Positions 1 to 7,916 of a stretch of DNA of 64,000 bases are shown here, piece by piece. This stretch comes from Brachybacterium huguangmaarense (GTDB taxonomy: Bacteria; Actinomycetota; Actinomycetes; Actinomycetales; Dermabacteraceae). Each line of letters starts with the position of its first letter. The stretch's first letter is position 1. A program made the position numbers and the translations under genes. The notes beneath the pieces are model-generated. The model saw nothing but the letters and a program-made list of their open reading frames with translations. It searched no databases and was not told the origin of the DNA. The stretch is taken from NCBI RefSeq assembly GCF_025725725.1, contig NZ_CP107020.1, positions 2,542,001 to 2,606,000 on the forward strand, in the 5' to 3' direction.

Positions 1-258
1 GCGTGCCGCCTCGTGGTGCTGCCCGGCTCGAAGCAGCCGATGACCGACGACCTGGTCAAGCAGTGCGCCGAGGGCGCGAGCTCCGACCCGAACGTCGACC
101 AGATCTCGCCCGAGCTCGCCGCCCAGGTCACGCCCGACCTGCTCGAGGCGCGCGACAACGGCGACGGCACCATCATGGTGTCGATCCAGGGCCAGGACAT
201 GCCCTACCCCAACATCAAGGGCGACGACGGCAAGTGGTACCTCGAGGCGCAGCTCTGA
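1..258 (+). CDS. C-terminal part of a hypothetical protein (5' end outside window)
   Basis: An open frame enters from the left edge and stops with TGA at 256-258. Eighty-five codons are visible and the true start lies upstream. The C-terminal part alternates polar residues with short hydrophobic runs and ends in a GDDGKWYLEAQL-like strand. That resembles the last strand of small secreted NTF2-like or DUF4878-type domains, but I do not recognise the family. The strong hairpin that follows shows the transcription unit ends here, so the gene is not co-transcribed with glnA2. The product is unknown. Confidence 0.6.
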   Translation, partial: ACRLVVLPGSKQPMTDDLVKQCAEGASSDPNVDQISPELAAQVTPDLLEARDNGDGTIMVSIQGQDMPYPNIKGDDGKWYLEAQL

Positions 259-274
259 TCGGCTCCGCCCCGCT

Positions 275-314
275 CGACGGGCCGTCCCTCCCCTGCGGGA
301 GGGGCGGCCCGTCG
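275..314 (+). terminator. Strong intrinsic hairpin terminator
   Basis: A near-perfect stem of about 18 bp (ACGGGCCG and CCCTCCC arms with a G.T wobble between them) closes a CTGC tetraloop, 17 bases after the upstream stop codon. It separates the upstream gene from glnA2. There is no long T tract, as is usual for GC-rich actinobacteria. Confidence 0.8.
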
Positions 315-335
315 TCGTGAGCGGGCCTGCTGCGG

Positions 336-341
336 CAGACT
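336..341 (+). promoter_or_regulatory. -10-like element of glnA2 (leaderless arrangement)
   Basis: CAGACT lies 6 bases before the ATG at 348. It deviates in the first base from the TAnnnT hexamer repeated before many genes of this window, but its spacing fits transcription starting at the ATG itself. Confidence 0.4.
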
Positions 342-347
342 GGTCCC

Positions 348-1685
348 ATGGAACGCCACCAGGACGTCGTCATCCGCACGGTCGAGGAGAGGGACATCCG
401 CTTCGTGCGGCTGTGGTTCTGCGACGTGCTGGGCACGCTCAAGTCGATCGCGATCTCCCCGTCGGACCTCGAGAACGCCTTCACCGAGGGCATCGGCATC
501 GACGGCTCGGCGATCGAGGGCCTCACCCGCGAGTACGAGTCGGACATGCTGCTGCGTCCCGACCCGGCGACGTTCGAGCTGCTCCCGTGGCGCGGCGAGG
601 TGGCCGGGACCGGCCGCATGATGTGCGACGTGCTCACCCCCGACGGCCAGCCGGCCGCGTCGGACCCGCGCCGCGTGCTCAAGGACGCGATCGCGCGCGC
701 CGAGGCCAAGGGCCTGGAGTTCTTCACCCATCCCGAGATCGAGTTCTACCTGTTCGAGCGGGGCTACGAGCCCGGGCAGCCGCTGCGCCCCGTCGACAGC
801 GCCGGCTACTTCGACCACGTCCACCGCGCGAGCGGACAGGACTTCCGGCGCACGGTGATCCAGTACCTCGAGGCCATGAACATCCAGGTCGAGTACTCCC
901 ACCACGAGAACGGCCCGGGCCAGAACGAGATCGACCTGCGCTACGCCGACGCGCTCACGACCGCCGACAACATCCTGACCTTCCGCACCGTGGTCAAGGA
1001 GGTCGCGCTCTCGATGGGCCAGGTCGCGACCTTCATGCCCAAGCCGATGATCGACAACCCGGGCTCGGGCATGCACACCCACCTGTCGCTGTTCCAGAAC
1101 GGGCGCAACGCCTTCCACGAGCCCGGCGCCGAGTACGGCCTCTCCCGCACCGGGCGCCAGTTCATCGCGGGGCTGCTGCGCCACGCCCCCGAGTACTGCG
1201 CGGTCACGAGCCAGTTCGTGAACTCCTACAAGCGCCTGTGGGGCGCGCAGGAGGCGCCGAGCTACGTGTGCTGGGGCCACAACAACCGCTCGGCGCTCGT
1301 GCGGGTCCCGTTCCACAAGCCCACCAAGGGCACGAGCTCACGCGTCGAGTTCCGCGGCGCCGACTCGGCCGCCAACCCCTACCTCGCGTTCGCGGTGCTG
1401 CTGGCCGCGGGTCTCGCCGGCATCGACGGGGAGTACGACCTGCCCGAGGGCGCGGAGGACACGGTCTGGCAGCTGACGGACCGGGAGCGGCGCGCGCTCG
1501 GCTACGAGCCGCTGCCGACCGACCTGTTCCGGGCGCTCGAGACCTTCGAGTCCTCCGAGCTCATGGCCGAGACCCTGGGCGAGCAGGTCTTCGAGTACTT
1601 CCTGCGCAACAAGCACGTCGAGTGGGACCGCTATCGCGAGCAGGTGACCTCGGTCGAGCTCGACGCCACCTTCTATCGGATCTGA
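348..1685 (+). CDS. glnA2: Glutamine synthetase, GSI-alpha type (GlnA2)
   Basis: A type I glutamine synthetase of 445 residues, which makes glutamine from glutamate, ammonia and ATP in the cytoplasm. The beta-grasp start (FCDVLGTLKS), the EIEFYLF metal site, the GSGMHTHLSLF ATP/metal segment and the R-rich SSRVEFRGAD segment are all visible. It is about 30 residues shorter than GlnA1 in this window. Where GlnA1 has the adenylylation segment DLYELPPEE, this protein has DTVWQLTDRE, with no tyrosine at that site, so GlnE should not regulate it. It is followed by glnE after 4 bases, a conserved actinobacterial pairing. No ribosome-binding site is obvious and the start looks leaderless. Confidence 0.93.
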   Translation: MERHQDVVIRTVEERDIRFVRLWFCDVLGTLKSIAISPSDLENAFTEGIGIDGSAIEGLTREYESDMLLRPDPATFELLPWRGEVAGTGRMMCDVLTPDGQPAASDPRRVLKDAIARAEAKGLEFFTHPEIEFYLFERGYEPGQPLRPVDSAGYFDHVHRASGQDFRRTVIQYLEAMNIQVEYSHHENGPGQNEIDLRYADALTTADNILTFRTVVKEVALSMGQVATFMPKPMIDNPGSGMHTHLSLFQNGRNAFHEPGAEYGLSRTGRQFIAGLLRHAPEYCAVTSQFVNSYKRLWGAQEAPSYVCWGHNNRSALVRVPFHKPTKGTSSRVEFRGADSAANPYLAFAVLLAAGLAGIDGEYDLPEGAEDTVWQLTDRERRALGYEPLPTDLFRALETFESSELMAETLGEQVFEYFLRNKHVEWDRYREQVTSVELDATFYRI

Positions 1686-1689
1686 GGCC

Positions 1690-4600
1690 ATGGTCGGGCA
1701 GATGAGCACCGGCGCGCTCGCGCGGGCCGGCTTCGGGGACACGGATCGGGCCCAGCGCTTCTTGGGCGACCGCGCGCTGCGCGGGCTCGACGCGGCGGGG
1801 GCCGAGGCCATCGGGCACACCGCCGACGCCGACGAGGCGCTGCTGGGGCTGCTCCGCGTGGCCGAGGCCGCCCGCGCCGACCAGGAGGCGGGGATCGACG
1901 TCGACGCCCTGCTCGGCTCGGTCGGCGAGCAGGGCTCGGCGGGCTCGCGCCTCGTGACCGTGCTGGGCTCCTCGGTCGCCCTGGGGGACTTCCTGGCCCG
2001 CCATCCCGAACGTCTCGAAGCGCTCGGGGACCGCACGGGCGAGACGATGCCGCGAGAGCAGGTGCGCGCGCACCTGCTGCGCGCCGTCGGCGCGGACCCG
2101 GAGGCCGATCCGCCGGTCTCCGCGCTCGACGGGCGCGAGGCCCGGGACGCCCTGCGCGTGGCCTACCACGAGCGCCTCCTGCAGATCGCCGTGGCCGACC
2201 TGACCGCGGAGCGGGCGATCGACGTGCAGCCCGACGTGTCCCGCGCCCTCGCCGACCTCGCCGACGCGTCCCTCGAGACGGCCCTCGCGATCGCGCGGGC
2301 GGGCGTCGAGGGCCATGAGGGCGTGCGCCTGGCGATCCTCGCGATGGGCAAGACGGGGGCCCGCGAGCTCAACTACATCTCCGACGTCGACGTCATCTAC
2401 GTCGCCGAGCCGCGCACCGCCGAGGGGGCGGCGGACGGCGAGACCTCCGGGGACGAGGACGCGCTGATCGCCGTCGCCGCGGCGCTCGGGCGCGAGATCG
2501 CACGCGTGTGCGCCGACCGCACCGCCGAGGGGTCGCTCTGGCAGGTCGACGCGAACCTGCGGCCCGAGGGCAAGGACGGTCCGCTCGCCCGGACCCTCGA
2601 CTCGTGCCGCCGCTACTACCGCCAGTGGGCCAAGTCGTGGGAGTTCCAGGCGCTGCTCAAGGCGCGCCCGGCCGCCGGGGACCTCGAGCTCGGCCAGGAC
2701 TTCGTCGACATGGTCTCCCCGCAGGTCTGGCAGGCCTCGACCCGCGACTCCTTCGTCGAGGACTCCCGGGCCATGCGGCGGCGCGTCATCGACCACATCC
2801 CGCGCGGCGAGGTCGAGCGCAACCTCAAGCTCGGCCCCGGCGGCCTGCGCGACGTCGAGTTCACCGTGCAGCTGCTGCAGATGGTCCACGGGCGCCACGA
2901 CGAGTCGATCCGCGCCCGCGGGACCCTGCCCGCCCTCGCGGCCCTGCGCGACGGCGGCTACATCGGCCGCCGGCCCGCCGCGGAGCTCGACGAGGCCTAT
3001 CGCTTCCTGCGCACGGTCGAGCACCGCCTGCAGTTGCACCGCATGCGCCGCACCCACGTGCTGCCGACCGCGCCCGCCGACATCCGCCGGCTCGCCCGCA
3101 GCCTCCGCCTGGCGCCCGAGGACTTCGTGTTCGTGTATGAGCGGACCCGGCGCCGGGTGCGCCACCTCCACGAGGAGATCTTCTACCGCCCCCTCCTGGT
3201 CACCGCCTCGACCCTGTCCGACGGCCAGGTGCGGCTGTCGCCGGAGGCCGCCGCGTCCCGGCTCGCGGCGATCGGCTATCGCGACCCGCGACGGGCGCTC
3301 GGCCACATCGAGGCGCTCACCGAGGGGATCTCGCGGCGCGCCGCGATCCAGCGCCAGCTGCTGCCGAGCCTGCTCGAGTGGTTCGCCGACGGCATCGACC
3401 CCGACATGGGGCTGATCGCCTTCCGGCGCCTGTCCGAGCAGGTGGGCTCGGCCCACTGGTACATGGGCATGCTGCGCGACTCGGGCGTCGCCGCCCAGCG
3501 CCTCACGCGCGTGCTCGCGGACTCCCGGTACGTGGGCCAGCAGCTCGAGCAGATCCCCGAGGCCGTGCGCTGGCTGGCGCGCGACGACGAGCTGCGGCCG
3601 CTCGACCGCGACGAGCTGCTCTCCGAGTTCGACGCCGTGATCCGGCGCGTCGACACGGCCCAGGCCGCGACCGACGTGCTGCGGCGCACCCGTCGCCGCG
3701 AGCTGCTGCGCGTGGCCATGGCGCACCTGGTGCACCTGATCGACCCGCCGGCCGTGGCCGCCGCGCTCACCGACATCGCCGAGGCCGTGCTGCGCGCGGG
3801 GGTGCGCGTGGCCGCCTACACGGTCCTCGTGGACGAACGGGCGGCGCGGGGAACAGGGGAGGAGGCCGAGGGCGCGTCCCAGGAGGTCCCGCGGACGGCG
3901 ACCGCCCTCGAGAGCCTCGGCATCGACCTCGCCGTGATCGCCTTCGGCAGCTTCGGCGCCAAGGAGATGGGGTACTCCTCGGACGCCGACGTGCAGTTCG
4001 TGGTCGACGACCGCGGGGCCGGGGACCGGGCCGGCGAGCTCGGCGTCAAGGTCGCCTCGGCCGTGCAGAAGATCCTCAACGCGCCCTCGGCCGGTGCGGA
4101 CATGAAAGTGAGCGCCGACCTGCGCCCCGAAGGCCGCAACGGCGTGCTCGCCCGCACCGTCGAGTCCTGGACCGACTACTACGCCAAGAGCGCCGAGACG
4201 TGGGAGAAGCAGGCCCTCGTGCGCGCCCGGGTGGTGGTCGGGTCCGACGACGTCGCCGCGCGCCTGACCGCGGTCATGGACTCCCACCGCTACCCGCGCG
4301 GCGGCCTCGCCGTCCGCGAGCGGCGGTACATCGTGCGCATGAAGGCGCGCGTGGAGTCCGGCCGCCTCCCGCGGGGTGCCGACCCGTCACGCCACCTCAA
4401 GCTCGGACGCGGCTCGATGACCGACGTCGAGTGGGTGGCCCAGCTGCTCGTGATGGACCACGGCTCCGCGTGCGCGAGGCTGCGCGGCACGACGGGCACG
4501 CTCGCCCTGCTCGGGATCCTGGCCGACGAGGGACTGCTCGGCCGCGGCCAGGCCGACGACCTCGCCGAGGCCTGGTCCCTCGCGTGGGGGCTGCGGCGCG

Positions 4601-4794
4601 CCCTGTTCCTGTGGAAGGGACGCGAGTCCGACATCCTCCCGCTCGACCGCACCGAGCTGCAGGCCGCGGCGCGCGTGGTCCAGGGGGAGACGGGCACGGC
4701 GGCGGGCATCGAGGAGACGTATCTGCGCGTGACACGTCACGCGCGCGGCATCGCCGAGGAGCTCCTGTTCGGTGGCGGGGAGTCGGGCGCGTAG
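1690..4794 (+). CDS. glnE: Bifunctional glutamine synthetase adenylyltransferase/deadenylylase
   Basis: A 1034-residue GlnE that adds AMP to, and removes it from, the regulatory tyrosine of GlnA1 according to nitrogen status. It has the two nucleotidyltransferase domains of the family, each with a metal-binding SDxD motif: S231-D232-V-D234 in the N-terminal deadenylylase half and S764-D765-A-D767 in the C-terminal adenylylase half. Each is followed by its own GlnD-type helical region (RRVIDHIPRGEVERNLKLG and the later SRHLKLGRGSMTDVEW). The start at 1690 lies 4 bases after glnA2, so the two are translated from one mRNA. A second in-frame ATG at 1702 is possible. The substrate, glnA1, lies about 3 kb downstream on the other strand. 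Confidence 0.93.
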   Translation: MVGQMSTGALARAGFGDTDRAQRFLGDRALRGLDAAGAEAIGHTADADEALLGLLRVAEAARADQEAGIDVDALLGSVGEQGSAGSRLVTVLGSSVALGDFLARHPERLEALGDRTGETMPREQVRAHLLRAVGADPEADPPVSALDGREARDALRVAYHERLLQIAVADLTAERAIDVQPDVSRALADLADASLETALAIARAGVEGHEGVRLAILAMGKTGARELNYISDVDVIYVAEPRTAEGAADGETSGDEDALIAVAAALGREIARVCADRTAEGSLWQVDANLRPEGKDGPLARTLDSCRRYYRQWAKSWEFQALLKARPAAGDLELGQDFVDMVSPQVWQASTRDSFVEDSRAMRRRVIDHIPRGEVERNLKLGPGGLRDVEFTVQLLQMVHGRHDESIRARGTLPALAALRDGGYIGRRPAAELDEAYRFLRTVEHRLQLHRMRRTHVLPTAPADIRRLARSLRLAPEDFVFVYERTRRRVRHLHEEIFYRPLLVTASTLSDGQVRLSPEAAASRLAAIGYRDPRRALGHIEALTEGISRRAAIQRQLLPSLLEWFADGIDPDMGLIAFRRLSEQVGSAHWYMGMLRDSGVAAQRLTRVLADSRYVGQQLEQIPEAVRWLARDDELRPLDRDELLSEFDAVIRRVDTAQAATDVLRRTRRRELLRVAMAHLVHLIDPPAVAAALTDIAEAVLRAGVRVAAYTVLVDERAARGTGEEAEGASQEVPRTATALESLGIDLAVIAFGSFGAKEMGYSSDADVQFVVDDRGAGDRAGELGVKVASAVQKILNAPSAGADMKVSADLRPEGRNGVLARTVESWTDYYAKSAETWEKQALVRARVVVGSDDVAARLTAVMDSHRYPRGGLAVRERRYIVRMKARVESGRLPRGADPSRHLKLGRGSMTDVEWVAQLLVMDHGSACARLRGTTGTLALLGILADEGLLGRGQADDLAEAWSLAWGLRRALFLWKGRESDILPLDRTELQAAARVVQGETGTAAGIEETYLRVTRHARGIAEELLFGGGESGA

Positions 4795-4867
4795 CCTGGG
4801 GGAGCTGCCCGCCTCACAAGGCCCTGCCCTGCCCTGCTCCGCCCCGCCCTGCCGTCTCCGAGGATCC

Positions 4868-5785
4868 ATGACCACACCCAAGCTCAGCGCGGACACCCCC
4901 CGCGGCCGCATGTACCGCCTCGAGCCGGACGGCCCTCTCGTCTATCCGTCGATCACGACGGTCGCCGGGATGCGCGCCAAGGACCATCTGCAGGGCTGGT
5001 ACGCCGCGATGGCGTCCAAGCGGGCACTCGAGATGTACTCGTGGCTCGATCGCAACCCCGCCCGGGCCCAGACGGAGATCTCGCGCGTGACGCGAGACCG
5101 GTGGGGAAGTCAGAAGCGCATCGCGGCCGCCGCCGAGGAGCACACCCGGCGCGCCTCCGACTTCGGCACCCTCGTGCACGCGGTGTGCGAGGACTGGGAG
5201 CGTAGCGGGCAGCGCCCGGACCGCGCGGCGGTCGCCGCACACGTCGAGGCCATGCGCACGGGCTCCGGCGCGTTCGCGACCGAGCCCTCCCTCGACGACC
5301 TGCTCCAGCGCGCAGGGGTCCGCCTCGACGGCTTCGACGAGTTCCTGCAGGACTTCTCCCCGGAGTTCGTGGAGATCGAGCAGACCGTGGTCAACCACAC
5401 CGTCGGCTACGCCGGCACGACCGACTGCATCGTGAGGATCGGCAACACCGTGCTGTCGGGGGACATCAAGACCTCCAAGAAGGTGCGCGGCGACTACGCG
5501 CTGCAGGGCGTGGCCGTGGTCAACGCCGAGCAGCTCCTCGACGACGACGGTGCGGTGCGCGAGGCCCCCGAGATGACGGGCGCGTTCATCATCCACCTGC
5601 CGGAGGCCGGCGGCTACCAGGTGGTCCCCCTGAAGACCACGCGGGCCGAGTTCGACGTGTTCCGGGCCCTCAAGCAGGTGTGGGCCTTCGAGGCGGATGC
5701 GTGCGCCCTCGAGGCCACGGGCGACCCCAAGTCGCTCCTGCTGAGCCTGCTCAAGGCCAAGGGCGGTCTCGACGCGCTCGGATGA
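4868..5785 (+). CDS. PD-(D/E)XK (RecB-like) nuclease family protein
   Basis: A 305-residue protein with the order of conserved residues found in RecB/Cas4-like PD-(D/E)XK nucleases: H104 in a GTLVHAV helix, D186 in YAGTTD, then D199-I-K201 in LSGDIKTSK. These would bind a divalent metal and cleave DNA. There is no helicase domain and no Cas4-type cysteine cluster, so it is a stand-alone nuclease domain resembling phage and mobile-element nucleases. The start at 4868 is chosen because GAGG lies about 6 bases upstream; an in-frame start at 4772 would overlap glnE and adds low-complexity sequence. The neighbours give no functional clue. The target is unknown. Confidence 0.65.
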   Translation: MTTPKLSADTPRGRMYRLEPDGPLVYPSITTVAGMRAKDHLQGWYAAMASKRALEMYSWLDRNPARAQTEISRVTRDRWGSQKRIAAAAEEHTRRASDFGTLVHAVCEDWERSGQRPDRAAVAAHVEAMRTGSGAFATEPSLDDLLQRAGVRLDGFDEFLQDFSPEFVEIEQTVVNHTVGYAGTTDCIVRIGNTVLSGDIKTSKKVRGDYALQGVAVVNAEQLLDDDGAVREAPEMTGAFIIHLPEAGGYQVVPLKTTRAEFDVFRALKQVWAFEADACALEATGDPKSLLLSLLKAKGGLDALG

Positions 5786-5884
5786 GCCCGGCGACCTGAC
5801 CATCCAGCTGCGACGAGTTCCAGACACTTCTCAGAGTCTGTACAGTTGACGGCTTGTGCTCGACGAACCCCGAGGAGATCCGGC

Positions 5885-6427
5885 ATGACCACGCCCAAGA
5901 ACGACGTTGACGCCTGGGCTGCCGCCCTCGGGCAAGGCCTCACGGTGCCCTTCAACTTCTCCCGCGGCAAGACCGTGTTCATGATCGTCGTCTCGCTGAT
6001 ATTCGTCCTGATCGGCCTGGCGATGGCAGGTGGGGACAGCATCCTGTGGAAGGTCATCGGGTGGCTCGCTGTCGTCCTCTTCGCCATGAGCGTCGTCGTC
6101 CAGATCCGTCGACTGTTCCGCCGTGAACCTGCCATCGAGGTCTCGCCCGAGGGAGTCACGATGACGACGGCGAAGGCCGGCACGATCCCGTGGTCGCACA
6201 TCCTCGACGTGCGCGGCATCAAGCAGAGCTCGAACATGTTCATCGAACTCGTCGTGACCACGGAGGAAGCTGACCGCCAGGTCGCATCCGGCCTCTCAGT
6301 CGGAGAGCGCGAGCTCGAGGACGGGACCTCGCAGAAGGTCCTGTGGGCTCCGAACGGAGTTGCCGTCTCCAAGCCCGCCCTGTGCTCGTGGCTCCACCAG
6401 GAATCGATGGCACGTCGCGTTGCGTGA
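5885..6427 (+). CDS. Small membrane protein with PH-like domain (STM3941-like)
   Basis: The 180-residue product has two adjacent membrane segments (about residues 22-40 and 47-67). A cytoplasmic beta-rich domain follows, starting IEVSPEGVTM and containing TIPWSHILDVRGI, the pattern of small bacterial PH-like proteins of the STM3941 type (GxIxWxDI then a C-terminal helix after PNGVAVSKPALCSW). The start at 5885 follows a GAGGAG ribosome-binding site. Base composition is less GC-rich than that of the flanking genes, as in the desaturase next door. Function is unknown; a role at the membrane is likely. Confidence 0.6.
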   Translation: MTTPKNDVDAWAAALGQGLTVPFNFSRGKTVFMIVVSLIFVLIGLAMAGGDSILWKVIGWLAVVLFAMSVVVQIRRLFRREPAIEVSPEGVTMTTAKAGTIPWSHILDVRGIKQSSNMFIELVVTTEEADRQVASGLSVGERELEDGTSQKVLWAPNGVAVSKPALCSWLHQESMARRVA

Positions 6428-6491
6428 GCTCGAGCTGTTCAGGACCTCGCTCTCGGAGGCTTGAGCGTTCCCCCCGCGTGAACGGTATGGC

Positions 6492-7595
6492 TCATGAAGC
6501 TCCCCGGTATTGGGCCAGGACGGGGCATTCGAAGGGATCCCGTGCAGCGAGACCGACGTCATTGAGGTAGCGGACCACGATGAGGTAGGAGCGGTGGATC
6601 GGCTCTTCGACGTACGGGACGGCCAGTCGCTCGCACTGCGCGCGAACGATCTCTCGGGCCTTCGCGAGGTGGGGGCGTGGCATCGAGGGGAAGAGATGAT
6701 GCTCGATCTGGTAGTTCAAGCCTCCGTAGAGCAGGGTGGCCCACCAGCCACCCCTGATGTTCCGGGAGGTGCGGACCTGCTTGGAAAAGAAGTCGAGGCG
6801 CGCTCCGGGGGCGATGACCGGCATCCCCTTGTGGTTCGGGGCGAAGGAGGCGCCCATGCACACCCCGAAGACAGCGAGCTGCACACCGAGGAACGCGAAT
6901 GCCATCCCGAGCGGCAACAGGATGAACACCGGCACGACGAGCGCAGCGAAGCGCCCCGTGATCAGTGCCAGCTCAGTGAAACGATGAGTTGTCCTCTTCG
7001 GTGAGAACAGGTGCCGGAAGCTGTGGCCGTGGAGGTTGAGGCCTTCGAGCGTGAGGAGCGGAAAGAACAACCACCCCTGGCGTGAGGTGATCCAACGGCG
7101 CAGCCCGCGGGCCTGGGCGGCGTCAGCAGCCACGAAGGAGACGGTGTCGACAGCAATGTCCGGGTCCTTGCCGACCTGGTTCGGATTGCCGTGGTGGCGG
7201 GAGTGCTTGGAGTCCCACCAGCTGAAGCTGAGTCCGACGACGCCCGCGAGCAGCCGCGCAAGACGTGTGTTCGCCTTCCCGCTCGAAAGGACTTGTCTGT
7301 GGCCTGCCTCATGGGCGATGAACGCGACCTGGGTGAAGACGATGCCGAGGACGGCGGCGATTACGAGCTGGAACCAACTTGTGCCGAGCACGACGAATGC
7401 CGTCACGCACCCGGTGAAGATCAAAGCCAATGCAGCGCCGACGAGCACGTAGTACCAGCGTGCCCGGTCCAGCAGGCCTTCGGCTTTGACAGCATGGGAC
7501 ACGTCGACGAATGCTCTGAGCTGCGGCGGGAAGGAGTCGGCGTCTACGTATACCTGGCGCTGATTCATGAGTGCTGTGGGGTCAAGGGTCGCCAT
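6492..7595 (-). CDS. Membrane fatty-acid (acyl-CoA/acyl-lipid) desaturase
   Basis: A 367-residue membrane di-iron desaturase that puts a double bond into a fatty-acyl chain, using oxygen and electrons from a ferredoxin or reductase. The three histidine boxes are complete: H95-EAG-H99, H131-SR-H134-H135 and Q296-IE-H299-H300, the last with the Q-for-H change seen in front-end and acyl-CoA desaturases such as the DesA3 type. Two hydrophobic pairs (about residues 48-95 and 215-255) span the membrane. The start at 7595 follows a GAAGGCGG ribosome-binding site; an in-frame start 102 bases upstream would add a poor N terminus. No reductase gene is adjacent. Lower GC and the neighbouring recombinase scar suggest acquisition by transfer. 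Confidence 0.88.
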   Translation of the reverse strand: MATLDPTALMNQRQVYVDADSFPPQLRAFVDVSHAVKAEGLLDRARWYYVLVGAALALIFTGCVTAFVVLGTSWFQLVIAAVLGIVFTQVAFIAHEAGHRQVLSSGKANTRLARLLAGVVGLSFSWWDSKHSRHHGNPNQVGKDPDIAVDTVSFVAADAAQARGLRRWITSRQGWLFFPLLTLEGLNLHGHSFRHLFSPKRTTHRFTELALITGRFAALVVPVFILLPLGMAFAFLGVQLAVFGVCMGASFAPNHKGMPVIAPGARLDFFSKQVRTSRNIRGGWWATLLYGGLNYQIEHHLFPSMPRPHLAKAREIVRAQCERLAVPYVEEPIHRSYLIVVRYLNDVGLAARDPFECPVLAQYRGAS

Positions 7596-7739
7596 CACGG
7601 GCCGCCTTCGGTGTGGCGCGTGAACCGGCGCCGAGTCTGCCGAGGGGCTCCCCAACACCTCAACCATAGCCCCGAGGGCTGGTAGAACCATGTGCACCTA
7701 CCGGGAGATGCATGATCGCATGCGGCCACGAGTGATCGG

Positions 7740-7820
7740 GTATGGCACCGGTACGCGTCATCGCTGATCCGCTCCGGCCTGTCCGCGAACGAGGTCCAGG
7801 CGCGGCTGTGCCACGGAGGA
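7740..7820 (+). pseudogene. Fragment of a tyrosine recombinase/integrase C terminus
   Basis: In one frame the DNA reads WHRYASSLIRSGLSANEVQA followed by RLCHG. This closely matches the active-site helix region of actinobacterial phage-type integrases (HxxR/HxxA-SLLIRxGxSVKxVQxRLGH). An in-frame stop lies at 7713-7715 and the catalytic domain before and after is gone. After CHG the frame continues without recognisable similarity. I read it as the decayed remnant of an integrase from a lost mobile element. Only about 26 codons support it. Confidence 0.55.
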
Positions 7821-7866
7821 GTCCGCACGATCCGCTGTCAGGGACGCTCCCGCGGATCGTGCGGAC
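7821..7866. terminator. 15-bp perfect inverted repeat, candidate glnA1 terminator
   Basis: GTCCGCACGATCCGC at 7821-7835 is repeated in perfect inverse at 7852-7866 around a 16-base loop. It lies about 50 bases beyond the glnA1 stop codon and could end glnA1 transcription. It also overlaps the integrase scar and could be a recombination-site relic. Confidence 0.5.
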
Positions 7867-7870
7867 ATCA

Positions 7871-7892
7871 TGCGGACACCGGGGCGTCCGCA
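7871..7892. repeat. Second inverted repeat, TGCGGAC / GTCCGCA
   Basis: A 7-bp perfect inverted repeat with an 8-base loop starts 4 bases after the larger repeat and reuses the same GTCCGCA sequence. It could form a second terminator hairpin for glnA1, whose stop lies 25 bases away. Confidence 0.4.
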
Positions 7893-7916
7893 GCCGCTGT
7901 GACCTGGATGGGACGA

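Noticed and set aside
1561-4287. Long open frame on the minus strand across glnE
   Set aside because: It is a GC-rich antisense shadow. It is full of Arg/Gly/His/Val without domain features, while the plus strand encodes complete GlnE.
4772-4867. Upstream extension of the PD-(D/E)XK gene
   Set aside because: It overlaps glnE, encodes a Pro/Ser/Cys-rich stretch and lacks a ribosome-binding site; 4868 has one.
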